NCBI GenBank assembly: GCA_019454405.1
Contig: JACFOH010000006.1
Location: 38,262-102,261, forward strand
Source: Promineifilum sp.
GTDB lineage: Bacteria; Chloroflexota; Anaerolineae; Promineifilales; Promineifilaceae
DNA: 64,000 bases
Direction: 5' to 3'
Position 1 is the first letter of the stretch. Every line of letters begins with the position of its first letter. Both the position numbers and the translations under genes were made by a program. Positions 8,413 through 17,349 of this stretch are shown piece after piece. The notes beneath the pieces were generated by a model, which saw only the letters and a program-made list of their open reading frames with translations, made no database searches and was not told the DNA's origin.

Positions 8413-9966
8413 TCATCGCGTGATGAAGCTCAATAAATCGGCCGCCGCCGGAGCAGTTAGTTGGCCGGCCAACATGGGCGCGACGCCCAAGATAACGATA
8501 GCTGCTGCCAGGATGAGCAGCGGTATAGTCATTGAAAGCGGTATCGTACGACCGTTGGCGACGGCGACCGCCGGTTTATGCCGGTAGAGCCGGTTGATCA
8601 GCGGCGCGTAATATCCCAGCGAGATCACGCTGAACAGGGCAGCAGCGATCAGAATAATTAACAAGGTGGGATCCTGCGCCTGGGCGCCGGCCATGAGCAC
8701 TTGCCACTTCGACATGAACCCTGCCAACGGGGGAAGGCCGGCCAGGCTCATCAGCGCCAGGCTGAATACCAGGGCGATGATTGGATAGCGCTGGGCTGCC
8801 CCGGACAGGTCGTCGATTTCCAGGCCTTTATGGCTGCCTGGATCGCTGTCATCTGACGCGCCCAACTGATGCTGCAGTCCATAGAGCAACGCGCCGGCAG
8901 CCAGGAAGGCCAGACCTTTCATCAGGCCATGGCTCAATAGATGGAAGAACCCCGCTTGTGCTCCCGCTTCCGTCCCGACATAGAGCGCTACGCCCAGCCC
9001 CAGGATCATGTAGCCGACGTGGGCGATGCTGGAGAACGCCAATAGCCGTTTGACCTGTCGCTGGCGAAGCGCCATTAAGTTCCCTACAGCGATGTTGAAT
9101 AGCCCGAAGCCTATCAGTAGTCCACCCCAGGTGACGGCCGCCCCCGCCAGCGCCGATAAAGACCGGAGCAAGGCGATTAGACCCGCCTCGATAACGACGG
9201 CCGACAGGATGGCGCTGATGCTGCTTGGCGCTTGCGCATGCGCGTCGGGCAACCAGGTGTGTAGTGGGACAAGAGCGATTTTCACGCCGAAGCCGACGAT
9301 GAAAAGCACCCCGGCCGTTATCCAAAGGGGCGTCCCTATTACGGTGGTGTCGATGGCAGCTCGCACCTCTAATATGTCGAGTGTCCCGGTGGAGAGCAGA
9401 ACCAGAGCGACACCTAGCAGGATGAATACTGAACCGGCCGAACTCTGGACCAGATATTTAATCCCTGCTTCAAGCGACGTGCGATCATGTGTGTAGAATA
9501 CGACTAACGGGTAGCCGGTGATGGCCATCGCCTCGAACCACATCCAAAGATTAAATAAGTCTCCAGCACTCACCAGGCCGATAATCGCCCCGGTCAGCAG
9601 AAGCAAGAGAGCGTAATGTTTTTCGACGCCTTCTTCCCGGCCGACATACGGGCCGGAATAGAATAGGATGGCTGTCATCAAGGTCATAACGAGGCAAGCC
9701 ATTAGGACGCTCAATCCGTCAAAGCGCATTGTTATTGCACCCAATGTCCACGTAGCGGAATTGATCAGATCGATATTGCCTGCTTCATAGAAGGCGGTAA
9801 GGGTTCGACCCAGACCAAGCCAGCCTGCCGCGATACAGAGCAAGCTTAGCCAACGCGCCAGATTTCGACGCGAATCGGTCAGGATATCGATGCGGCCGAT
9901 GATGTAGACAAATGGGGCTGAGAGAATCAGCCAGAGAATGAGCCAGACGAACGGTGGAAGGGTCAT
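8413..9966 (-). CDS. antiporter-like membrane subunit (NuoN/MrpD/MbhH-like)
   Basis: A 517-residue membrane protein with about 14 hydrophobic segments, belonging to the proton-conducting NADH dehydrogenase/Mrp antiporter family. Ion-channel residues typical of the family are visible: Glu in LWMWFEAMAITGY, Lys in GVKIALVPLHTWLPDAHA and another Lys in the RQVKRLLAFSSIAH segment. It probably forms one of the two ion channels of the hydrogenase complex. It starts one base after the stop of the NuoL-like gene, so the two are translated together. Confidence 0.9.
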   Translation of the reverse strand: MTLPPFVWLILWLILSAPFVYIIGRIDILTDSRRNLARWLSLLCIAAGWLGLGRTLTAFYEAGNIDLINSATWTLGAITMRFDGLSVLMACLVMTLMTAILFYSGPYVGREEGVEKHYALLLLLTGAIIGLVSAGDLFNLWMWFEAMAITGYPLVVFYTHDRTSLEAGIKYLVQSSAGSVFILLGVALVLLSTGTLDILEVRAAIDTTVIGTPLWITAGVLFIVGFGVKIALVPLHTWLPDAHAQAPSSISAILSAVVIEAGLIALLRSLSALAGAAVTWGGLLIGFGLFNIAVGNLMALRQRQVKRLLAFSSIAHVGYMILGLGVALYVGTEAGAQAGFFHLLSHGLMKGLAFLAAGALLYGLQHQLGASDDSDPGSHKGLEIDDLSGAAQRYPIIALVFSLALMSLAGLPPLAGFMSKWQVLMAGAQAQDPTLLIILIAAALFSVISLGYYAPLINRLYRHKPAVAVANGRTIPLSMTIPLLILAAAIVILGVAPMLAGQLTAPAAADLLSFITR

Positions 9967-9967
9967 A

Positions 9968-11746
9968 TCATAGAACCCCTTGTAGGATTATGATTAACAG
10001 AGCGATTAACCCCAGCGCGATCCCGACGATGTTCCAATTCAGTTGCCCGGTTTGAGTCTTTTGCAACAGAGCAGCCGACTGACGTGTCGCGCCGGAGACA
10101 GCCTCGGCCGATTCATTGAAAAACGCCTCGATCCGGCCGATTCTCGGCGCTAGTCGCGCCGATGCCGCAGTCGTAGCGCCAGCCCGCCACCCTAAATATA
10201 AGCCGACCAATGTCAGGCTCATGATGATCAGGGTTGACCATGCGAAGAGCGTGTGCGTCGAGATAAGGCTTTCCGGCGCTCGGTGCGGCAAAATGTACTC
10301 GGCATGGAAGGGAAGTGTGGCCCACATCCAACTTACAAAGGGCGCGGCAAGGAGCCACGCCAGGGCGACCCCAAGGGCGAGTAAAGCCAATGGCAGCGAC
10401 ATGGATAGCGGCACGTGCGGATGATCATCTGCCGTGCGTTCATGTTGTATCGGAGCAAAAAACACCATCCGACACATGCGTGCGGTATAGAACGTAGTGA
10501 TGGCTGCGCCTAATGCCAAGGGCAAATAGACGCCCAACGGGTTGCTCTCTAGAGCAGTTTCCAATAGGAGTTCCTTGCTCCAGAACCCGTTGAAGAACGG
10601 CAGGCCGACCAGCGCGGCCGCCCCTATAAGAAACGGCAGGACGACCTGCGGCATTCGCTTCCATAATCCGCCCATTTCACGCATATCGCGCGTGCCCAGC
10701 TCGTGGATAATCGCCCCCGAGCTGAGGAACAGAAGCGCCTTGAACAGCGCGTGGCTGAACAGATAAAATTGGCTTTCGAATATCGCCCCAATACCGACCC
10801 CGGCCACCATATAGCCGAGTTGGCTGACCGTCGAATAAGCCAATACTCGCTTGATATCATTGCTGAAGACGGCAAATAATGCGGCTAACAAGGCGGATGT
10901 CACGCCCATGGCAATGACGACAGCCGTCCATCCCGGCACGGCCGCGAACGCCGGATAGAATCGGGCTAGCAGATAAACCCCCGCGTTGACCATCGTCGCC
11001 GCATGGATGAGCGCGCTGATCGGCGTTGGAGCTTCCATCGCGTCCGGAAGCCAAATATGGAGCGGGAATTGGGCAGACTTGGCCATCGCTGCAATCAGAA
11101 AGCCGAAAGCGATGATGGTCAGGATGTCGCTTGGCAAGCTTCCAGCGGCCGCCAGCAACGTGCTAATCTGCAGGTCGGGCAGATAGGCGGCGGCGACGAT
11201 GATGCCGATGAGCAGCCCTACGCCGCCAAGTTGCGTGACGATCAGCGCCTTGATACCGGCGGCTACGGCCTTGGGATCGTCGTTATAGAAAGCGATCAGC
11301 GCGTAAGAGCAGAACGCTGTCATCTCCCAGAACAAGAATAGGAAGAGCAGGTTCCCACTCAACACCAGGCCGCACATTGCACCAATGAACAAGAGGACTA
11401 GGGTGTAATAACGGCCGAGCTGCGCCACTCCGGCCATATAACCTTGCGAGAAGATGACCGTCAGGCTGCCGATCGTTGTCGCGATGACTGCCAGAAATAC
11501 GCCCAGACTATCGGCGACGAAAGTCATGTCTCCGACAAATGCTCCAAACGGTAACCGGAGCACTACTTTGCCCGTCTCCCCCCAGAAGGTAGGTTGGAGC
11601 AACCATAAGGCCGCCGCCGCGGCAACTAAACTGGCGATAGCCGCGGTCAAGTGCTGGAGCCGGGGCTGCCGATCGCCGATTAACCAGACGACAACTGCGC
11701 CGATCCAAGGCGCACCGATCGCGATAAGGATGAGAGAAGGTTCCAT
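9968..11746 (-). CDS. antiporter-like membrane subunit (NuoL/MrpA N-terminal-like)
   Basis: A 592-residue membrane protein of the NuoL/MrpA type. Family features are FLFWEMTAFCSYALI (conserved Glu), AKSAQFPLHIWLPDAMEAPT (conserved Lys and amphipathic segment) and DIKRVLAYSTVSQLGY. Several further helices follow, ending with a helix at the C-terminus that may correspond to the lateral/anchor helix of NuoL. ATG 11746 has GGGAAG at correct spacing; the ATG at 11761 lacks this. Two antiporter-like subunits in one hydrogenase operon imply more than one ion-translocation path. Confidence 0.9.
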   Translation of the reverse strand: MEPSLILIAIGAPWIGAVVVWLIGDRQPRLQHLTAAIASLVAAAAALWLLQPTFWGETGKVVLRLPFGAFVGDMTFVADSLGVFLAVIATTIGSLTVIFSQGYMAGVAQLGRYYTLVLLFIGAMCGLVLSGNLLFLFLFWEMTAFCSYALIAFYNDDPKAVAAGIKALIVTQLGGVGLLIGIIVAAAYLPDLQISTLLAAAGSLPSDILTIIAFGFLIAAMAKSAQFPLHIWLPDAMEAPTPISALIHAATMVNAGVYLLARFYPAFAAVPGWTAVVIAMGVTSALLAALFAVFSNDIKRVLAYSTVSQLGYMVAGVGIGAIFESQFYLFSHALFKALLFLSSGAIIHELGTRDMREMGGLWKRMPQVVLPFLIGAAALVGLPFFNGFWSKELLLETALESNPLGVYLPLALGAAITTFYTARMCRMVFFAPIQHERTADDHPHVPLSMSLPLALLALGVALAWLLAAPFVSWMWATLPFHAEYILPHRAPESLISTHTLFAWSTLIIMSLTLVGLYLGWRAGATTAASARLAPRIGRIEAFFNESAEAVSGATRQSAALLQKTQTGQLNWNIVGIALGLIALLIIILQGVL

Positions 11747-11819
11747 GATTCTTCCCGTCATTATTTAGATTGTTGGTGGTGGCCCCGTTATACTGACGGG
11801 GTTGGCTTCGTTGCGTAGA

Positions 11820-12125
11820 TTAATGTCGAAGATCTGTCAATTTCGCTGCGTCTAGATGACCCGTTTGCCGTTTGATTTGGACGACCAAGGCCAAGGCTAG
11901 AACAGCAACGATGGTGTCGACTACGATAACGGTCAGGGCAATACTTTGCGACAGATTTATCCGGCCGGTTGCGTTCCCGGCCACGACCAGCGCTAGAATT
12001 GCCGATTTGGTCATAATCTGGAGAGCGATGATGATCTTGATGAGATTACGACTGGCTAACAAGGCGTAAAGGCCAACGCCCAATAGAGCGATGATGCCCA
12101 TGAAGGAGAGTTGCAGCGGGCTCAC
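11820..12125 (-). CDS. NuoK/MrpC-like small membrane subunit
   Basis: A 101-residue protein with three transmembrane segments, matching NuoK/MnhC in length. The segment AIALTVIVVDTIVAVLALALV resembles the family segment that in NuoK reads like VAxTAVVxGA(A/S), and a Lys lies in the preceding helix start (MTKSAILALVVAG). It overlaps the MbhD-like gene by 4 nt. In complex I NuoK forms part of the proximal ion path together with NuoA and NuoJ; the same role is inferred here. Confidence 0.82.
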   Translation of the reverse strand: MSPLQLSFMGIIALLGVGLYALLASRNLIKIIIALQIMTKSAILALVVAGNATGRINLSQSIALTVIVVDTIVAVLALALVVQIKRQTGHLDAAKLTDLRH

Positions 12126-12616
12126 GATCGCGCCTCCATTTTCGGTTCAGCGGTTCGCCGGGATTCCCCTAATAAGCTTAGGACGCCGATAACTCCGGAG
12201 ATAATGATGGCGATTTGCACCAGCAGATCAAGTAGGCGGTTTTCCCACATCTGGGTGATGAATGGCGCCTCAGCTGCGGTGGCCGCCTTCACGCCAGGTA
12301 ATTGCGGGAGGATCAGCCATAGAAGAAGCCCGCCTGCGGCCAGGATTAATATCCAGGCGAACGGACGGGGCACGATCGATGCGGGCATCGATTCATCCTC
12401 AGCCATACTGATTGCGAAAGCCAGGAGTACGGTAATTAATCCCGCGCCGACGCTTAATTCAATGACAGCCACTTCGGGCGCGCCGAGACGATAAAGAAGA
12501 AGAGCAGTGATTGCGCTGAGAACTGCCAGCCAGAGAGCGGCCGTTAGAGGACGTGCTCGAACGGTCAAGATCGCACTGAGGATCAGCCCGACAATAAGGA
12601 CCATATCAATCGACAT
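12122..12616 (-). CDS. MbhD/MbhE-like membrane subunit (DUF4040)
   Basis: A 164-residue protein, first gene of the hydrogenase operon. Residues 1-70 match DUF4040 (MbhD, C-terminal part of MrpA), with the diagnostic APEVAVIELSVGAGLITVLL. After a short linker come two more hydrophobic segments (about 87-105 and 130-150) that resemble MbhE or the MrpB start, so it looks like an MbhD-MbhE fusion. No MrpE/F/G-like genes precede it. The ATG is preceded by TAGGAGGCAAGG. A perfect TGTGA-N6-TCACA element lies about 100 nt upstream (12704-12731). Confidence 0.8.
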   Translation of the reverse strand: MSIDMVLIVGLILSAILTVRARPLTAALWLAVLSAITALLLYRLGAPEVAVIELSVGAGLITVLLAFAISMAEDESMPASIVPRPFAWILILAAGGLLLWLILPQLPGVKAATAAEAPFITQMWENRLLDLLVQIAIIISGVIGVLSLLGESRRTAEPKMEARS

Positions 12617-12675
12617 GTTCGCCTTGCCTCCTACCAGTCACGATAGCGTGAAGCGCAAATAATAAACAGTGATAC

Positions 12676-12698
12676 TTGTCATGCTATCGCCATGACAA
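12676..12698 (-). promoter_or_regulatory. inverted repeat upstream of the hydrogenase operon
   Basis: Perfect 8-bp inverted repeat TTGTCATG / CATGACAA with a 7-nt spacer, about 60-80 nt before the first hydrogenase start. On the minus strand the TTGTCA half at 12693-12698 could also serve as a -35, with TATCAC at 12669-12674 as a weak -10 (18-nt spacer). It may be an operator or a leader hairpin; no U-tract follows. Confidence 0.4.
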
Positions 12699-12703
12699 AT
12701 ATC

Positions 12704-12731
12704 CCGTCTTGTGAAATTAATCACAAGACGG
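12704..12731. promoter_or_regulatory. CRP/FNR-type palindrome or terminator hairpin
   Basis: Perfect 11-bp inverted repeat CCGTCTTGTGA / TCACAAGACGG with a 6-nt AATTAA spacer. Its core TGTGA-N6-TCACA is exactly the consensus of CRP-family sites. It lies between the stop of the GT4 gene (12801) and the hydrogenase operon start (12616), both minus strand. It could be a binding site controlling the hydrogenase or a hairpin ending GT4 transcripts. The missing U-tract favours the first reading. Confidence 0.5.
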
Positions 12732-12800
12732 ATCTGAATAGATACGCTCGTATCGCTTTGGAAGAGATAGAAAGAATTAGAACCTGACTGATGGTCAGAA

Positions 12801-14153
12801 TTAGAAATCGGTCAATGGATGGGGGAGAAAGCCGGGGAAATCTTCGAGTTCGAGCGGTTCCTCCGTGTCAGACGTTAATAATTTTTTGTATAGCGATACT
12901 ATCCGCCCGGCGATGATGGTCCAGTCGAATTGCTCCGCGCTCAGTCGTGCGGCGTGCCCCATCGCTTCGCGGCAATCAACATTGGTTAATAATTCAAAGA
13001 TGCGCTCGGCAAGCGCCTCCGGATCTCTCGACGGCACGTGATAGCCGGTTATTCCATCCTGGACCAGGAAGGCCAGGCCCCCCACTTCCGATGCGATGAC
13101 TGGCCGCCCCATGGCCATCGCCTCTAACGCGACCATACCGAAGCTCTCATAATGGGACGGCATCACCACCATTTCAGCCGCGGCGTAATAGTTAGGCAAT
13201 ACCTCTTGGTCCTTTGCCCCCAGGAACATGACAAAATCATGGATGTTCAGTTCCTGGCGTAATGTCTGCAGTCGTTCCATCTCCGCGTCCGGGTTATCAG
13301 ACCATGGATCGCCACCGATGATCGCTACACAAGTGTTCTCGATGACGGCTGGATGACGCTGCCGGATGAGGGCCATCGCTCGTATCAAGGTATCGATGCC
13401 CTTTAGAGGCTCAATGCGCCCGGCAAACATGATGTTTTTGTCGCCGCATGGGATACCTACCCTACGTTTGGCCTCGGTCTTGTCGATTGGATGGAAGCGC
13501 TCCAAATCGACGCCCGGTGGGATAATGGCGACTTTTGCCATGTCGGCACCATACAACCAGTTGAGCTGAGCTTTCTCGGCCGGCGTGGCTGCGATGATCC
13601 GATCGGCGATCGCCAGCACGCGACTCTCCCCCTCGAGCCGTTCTTGCGATGCCCGCTCGCTTGGGCTGCCGGCGATCCGATTCTTCATGTGGCCTAGAGT
13701 ATGGAACATGTGGACAATTGGTGTCTTTCCCCAATAAGCCTCCAGCTTTTCAGCTACAAGCCCCGACAACCAATAATGGCTATGGATGAGGTCATAGTGT
13801 AATCCTTCGCCTGCCGCGAATTGTGCTACACCCGCGGCAAATTCATCCAGATAATTGATGATATCGTCAACCGGGACCGGCGCTTCAGGCCCTGCAGGGA
13901 TATGGATGACTCTGGCGTTCTCATCCAAATCATGGTTCACCATTGGCACACAGTCGTCCTGGGAACGAGTGAAAACATCGACGTGTATACCCATTCGACC
14001 TAGCTCCCGGCTGAGATCACGGACATAAACGTTCATCCCGCCCGTCTTCTTGCCGCCTAACATAGCCAATGGGCAAGTATGAACACTCAACATGGCCACG
14101 CGAAGCTGGGGCATGATTGATTGAGAGTTTCCTAAATGATCGTCTTGAATCAT
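12801..14153 (-). CDS. GT4 glycosyltransferase (sucrose-phosphate-synthase/MshA-like)
   Basis: A 450-residue GT-B fold enzyme. The N-terminal Gly-rich loop is seen as GGKKTGGMNVYVRDL, the acceptor-side HSHYWLSG, the nucleotide-sugar site as MFAGRIEPLKGIDTLI, and the family E-x7-E as YESFGMVALEAMAMGRPV. These place it in glycosyltransferase family 4, nearest the sucrose-phosphate synthase/D-inositol glycosyltransferase group; donor and acceptor cannot be fixed from sequence. GGTGAG precedes ATG 14153; a second ATG at 14114 is a possible start. It follows the acyltransferase gene by 13 nt on the same strand, so the two are probably co-transcribed. Confidence 0.88.
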   Translation of the reverse strand: MIQDDHLGNSQSIMPQLRVAMLSVHTCPLAMLGGKKTGGMNVYVRDLSRELGRMGIHVDVFTRSQDDCVPMVNHDLDENARVIHIPAGPEAPVPVDDIINYLDEFAAGVAQFAAGEGLHYDLIHSHYWLSGLVAEKLEAYWGKTPIVHMFHTLGHMKNRIAGSPSERASQERLEGESRVLAIADRIIAATPAEKAQLNWLYGADMAKVAIIPPGVDLERFHPIDKTEAKRRVGIPCGDKNIMFAGRIEPLKGIDTLIRAMALIRQRHPAVIENTCVAIIGGDPWSDNPDAEMERLQTLRQELNIHDFVMFLGAKDQEVLPNYYAAAEMVVMPSHYESFGMVALEAMAMGRPVIASEVGGLAFLVQDGITGYHVPSRDPEALAERIFELLTNVDCREAMGHAARLSAEQFDWTIIAGRIVSLYKKLLTSDTEEPLELEDFPGFLPHPLTDF

Positions 14154-14166
14154 ATCAACTCACCCG

Positions 14167-15168
14167 TTACGCTCGCTCGATACGCAGCCGGTAGATTTTC
14201 GTGTCCGTGGCTCCGAACCGGTATTTGTATTCCTCATCTCCGCGCATGAAATCGAATTCTCGGCGGCCCAGATTAATAGCTTGGGCGATTGCCTCCGCTG
14301 TAATGATTACCCCCGGGCTGAGCGCAGAAAACGCAGCCGGATCCAGACCTGAGTTGTAGACCCATATCCGATCCCTATAGTCGAAATTAAACAAGGCGGC
14401 CGCCCGCTGACCTTCCAGCGTTGTGAACATTAATTGTAATGTCCCTGCTTCCAGCGCCGCACGGCCGACTTCATGGAAAAGCGCCCTGCGACCAGCATTC
14501 AGCCAATCTCGCTTCTCATAGGTGCTCTTTTGTAGTAAGTCCAGGAAATTATCTACTTCGACATCGATATCATGAGGCTCTTCAACGATGATGGTTTCGA
14601 TGCCTGCCGCCTCGGCTCTCCGCAGCTTGCGATTAAGTTCTCGCCGCTGCTTGCTGTCGAGAGATTCCAGATAAGCGTCCATTGACTTCGGTAACGAAAT
14701 AATCGGGCAAACTTCCATGATCTCTTCCTGGATAGAGATGCTGTACTTTTGCGCGAGAGCCGGCAGGATTGACCGCGTGGGTGAATCGGCCGGGATATTG
14801 CATAGTTCAAGAGTTGTCCATTGTGGGACATCACTACGCTGGAGACACTCCCATGTCGCTTGCCACACTCGTTCAGCGTGGTCATTTGACGCAATTAGAT
14901 CGAGATAATCTGTTTCCTCAACGCAACCATTAAAGTGTAGCAGGCCGCCCACCGAGTAAAAACAGCCGATTCCGATGAGTTCGTCATCATCGTTGCGGGT
15001 GATTACCGTCAAGAGTATGGCGCCTTCGGGACCGAGATGTGTCCACCAGGCTCGTTGGTAGGCAAGCGTCTGAAATGGCGTCGCTGTGAACCCTTTGGCC
15101 GCCAACTGATCCCACTCTCCCGCCAGATCTGTAAATGCAGTTTCTCCAATGATAAGTTCTGTCCTCAT
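14167..15168 (-). CDS. CelD/BioF2-like GNAT acyltransferase
   Basis: A 333-residue protein with the GNAT_6 (CelD/BioF2-like) arrangement of two GNAT lobes. The second lobe carries QRRELNRKLRRAE and later FNFDYRDRIWVYNSGLD and FDFMRGDEEYKYRFG, stretches typical of this family. Members acylate sugars or amino groups on cell-surface glycans and lipids. Pairing with the downstream GT4 gene suggests that both modify the same sugar-containing product; this is an inference. The leader holds GGCGG about 8 nt before the ATG. Confidence 0.82.
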   Translation of the reverse strand: MRTELIIGETAFTDLAGEWDQLAAKGFTATPFQTLAYQRAWWTHLGPEGAILLTVITRNDDDELIGIGCFYSVGGLLHFNGCVEETDYLDLIASNDHAERVWQATWECLQRSDVPQWTTLELCNIPADSPTRSILPALAQKYSISIQEEIMEVCPIISLPKSMDAYLESLDSKQRRELNRKLRRAEAAGIETIIVEEPHDIDVEVDNFLDLLQKSTYEKRDWLNAGRRALFHEVGRAALEAGTLQLMFTTLEGQRAAALFNFDYRDRIWVYNSGLDPAAFSALSPGVIITAEAIAQAINLGRREFDFMRGDEEYKYRFGATDTKIYRLRIERA

Positions 15169-15250
15169 GAATTCCGCCTATGATTGAGCATCCTGTTATA
15201 TGATAGCGCACGGCTCGATAAGTAGATATAGGAATTGCGTCAGAAGCTGC

Positions 15251-16723
15251 TTAGGGAGCGGTCGACGACCAAACGCGGCCGCTATACGGGGGGAGAATTA
15301 CAGACGCGCCGGCCTGTAAACTTTCACCTTGAGTTGCGCCAACCGGTTCTTCCCTGAGAACCTCGCCAGAAGCGCCTGTGTATTTGAACACGGCCGGTTT
15401 TCGGCGTGCCACATTGAAAGCAACCACGACGCGTTCTCCTTTAAAATACCGTTCGTAAGCGACCACTTGCTTGTCGGCCTGAATAACCTGGAAAGAGCCA
15501 CGCCGCAATGCAGCTGACCGATGTCTCATGGCGGTTAATCGCTTGAGCTCTTCTAGTAGACTATTGTCCCATACGCCCAGGTCATGCCAGGGAAACGCCT
15601 TCCGGCAATCGGGATCAGTTCGGCCGGTCATTCCGATCTCATCCCCGTAATAAATGTTCGGAGCGCCGGGGACTGTCATCTGGCATAGGAATGCCAAGGC
15701 GACTGTAGCACGATCGCCGTTGGCCAGGGTCATCAGGCGGGGTGTGTCATGGCTCCCTAGCATGTTTAATTGAGCCAGGGCGATCTCCGGATGGTATAAA
15801 TGGTTGAAGATATGGTCAAGCTCCTTGCCGAAACTCTGCCCATCAAGCGTCCGGATCCGACCATATCCCATTGGGATCGTCTGGGATTGGTCCAGTTTGC
15901 GACCGATGAAATAGCCGAACACGGCTCGTGTGAACAAATAGTTCATTTGGCCGTCAAACTGGTCACCTTTCAGCCACCGATGAGCGGGCTTCCACAACTC
16001 CCCGACGATGTACGCGTCCGGGTTCACTGACTTGCAACGCTGCCGGAACTCTTGCCAAAAAGAGTCATCGTCGATCTCGTCGGGCACATCCAATCGCCAA
16101 CCATCTATGCCCCGCTCTAACCAATGCGTTCCAACACTCCATAGAAATTCGCGTACGCCTGGATTATCGGTATTAAACTTGGGTAGCGCTGGAATGTTCC
16201 ACCAGGCGCTATAATCAGGCGCCTCATCGGATGAATAAGCGTTCAGGGGCCATCGATTAACATGGAACCAATCGCTATAGGGCGAATCGGGGCCGTTCTC
16301 CAGTAAATGATGGAACTGGAAGAAGCCTCGGCCGCAATGGTTAAAGACACCATCCAGCACCACACGGATGCCTCGCTGATGCGCGGATGTCAAAAGCTTA
16401 TCGAAGGCGGCATCACCACCTAACAGGGGATCGACCCGAAAGTAATCGTATGTGTTGTAGCGATGGTTGGCGGCTGCAGAGAAGATCGGATTCAGGTAGA
16501 TCGCGCTGATCCCTAACTCGACCAGATAATCCAGACGCCGCTCGACACCGGCCAGATTCCCGCCCATGAATTTACGCGGCGTTGGCTGGCCTCCCCATTC
16601 CTGAAAAGTAACACCTACAATTGCCGGGTTGCCGGCGCTGTCTCCCCTATCACGATCGAAGCGATCGGGAAAAATCTGATAGAATACCGCATCCTTAACC
16701 CAATCGGGCGTGCTGACGTTCAT
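15251..16723 (-). CDS. GH13 alpha-amylase-family hydrolase (neopullulanase/cyclomaltodextrinase-like)
   Basis: A 490-residue cytoplasmic (no signal peptide) glycoside hydrolase. The four GH13 regions are visible: VVLDGVFNHCG, GWRLDVPDEID (nucleophile Asp), YIVGELW (acid/base Glu) and MLGSHDTPR (third Asp). The N-terminal start VFYQIFPDRFDRD is typical of cyclomaltodextrinase-like enzymes, although the extra N-terminal domain of the classical members is absent. It probably cleaves alpha-1,4 glucans or maltodextrins. ATG 16723 with GGAGAG is preferred to ATG 16756. Confidence 0.88.
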   Translation of the reverse strand: MNVSTPDWVKDAVFYQIFPDRFDRDRGDSAGNPAIVGVTFQEWGGQPTPRKFMGGNLAGVERRLDYLVELGISAIYLNPIFSAAANHRYNTYDYFRVDPLLGGDAAFDKLLTSAHQRGIRVVLDGVFNHCGRGFFQFHHLLENGPDSPYSDWFHVNRWPLNAYSSDEAPDYSAWWNIPALPKFNTDNPGVREFLWSVGTHWLERGIDGWRLDVPDEIDDDSFWQEFRQRCKSVNPDAYIVGELWKPAHRWLKGDQFDGQMNYLFTRAVFGYFIGRKLDQSQTIPMGYGRIRTLDGQSFGKELDHIFNHLYHPEIALAQLNMLGSHDTPRLMTLANGDRATVALAFLCQMTVPGAPNIYYGDEIGMTGRTDPDCRKAFPWHDLGVWDNSLLEELKRLTAMRHRSAALRRGSFQVIQADKQVVAYERYFKGERVVVAFNVARRKPAVFKYTGASGEVLREEPVGATQGESLQAGASVILPPYSGRVWSSTAP

Positions 16724-16860
16724 TGGCTCTCCGAATGATGAATCATATGATGTCACTATATTATATAATTATCTAACGATTGGGAAATCTGATGCTACCA
16801 TAGCACAGGGAAAAAGGTAGCGCGATGTAACGCTCCTGAATTACTTCCTGGAGTTCTGAA

Positions 16861-17349
16861 ATGACCGAGAAAACTCAGGCGATGCGAGCCTTAGAAGGCA
16901 AGCGAATTCCTTATGAAGCTGTGACTTACCCGGACGGGCTTCGTGACGCCGAAGAAATTGCGCTGCTTTTGGATATCCCGCCCAATTCTGTGTTTAAAAC
17001 CTTAGTGGTGCTGCCCCCCGAAGCAGGGAAGAAGCCCATGTTGGTGATGGTTCCAGCCGATGCCCACCTGGACTTGAAGAAGCTCGCGGCTGCCACAGGC
17101 GCGAAGAAACTCAAGATGGCTACTCATCGAGAGGCAGAGCAGTTGACCGGTTTGCAGGTCGGGGGAATATCGGCGCTCGCCTTGCTCAATAAAGGGTTCG
17201 CCGTGTACCTCGACTCGTCCGCCAATGGTCAGGAGAAGATCTATATCAGCGCCGGCAAAAGGGGTATTCAGCTGCGGGTATCCGCTGACGCGGTCGCAAA
17301 AATAACTAATGCTCGCTGGGTAGATGTGGCAACTTACGAGGCAGCCTAG
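16861..17349 (+). CDS. YbaK/EbsC-type aminoacyl-tRNA deacylase (Cys-tRNA(Pro)/Ala-tRNA(Pro) type)
   Basis: A 162-residue single-domain trans-editing protein. The conserved Lys lies in SVFKTLVVLPP and the family ends are seen in VGGISALALLNKG and KIYISAGKRG. Members hydrolyse Cys or Ala misattached to tRNA(Pro) in the cytoplasm. CTGGAG precedes the start at good spacing. Its TAG stop shares four bases with the stop of the convergent DUF59 gene (17346-17349). Confidence 0.9.
   Translation: MTEKTQAMRALEGKRIPYEAVTYPDGLRDAEEIALLLDIPPNSVFKTLVVLPPEAGKKPMLVMVPADAHLDLKKLAAATGAKKLKMATHREAEQLTGLQVGGISALALLNKGFAVYLDSSANGQEKIYISAGKRGIQLRVSADAVAKITNARWVDVATYEAA

Noticed and set aside
5778-12616. Respiratory complex I (nuo) operon
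   Set aside because: The large subunit has CGIC and DPCxxC nickel ligands, a hydrogenase protease is present and NuoE/F/G are absent, so a group 4 hydrogenase is the better call.
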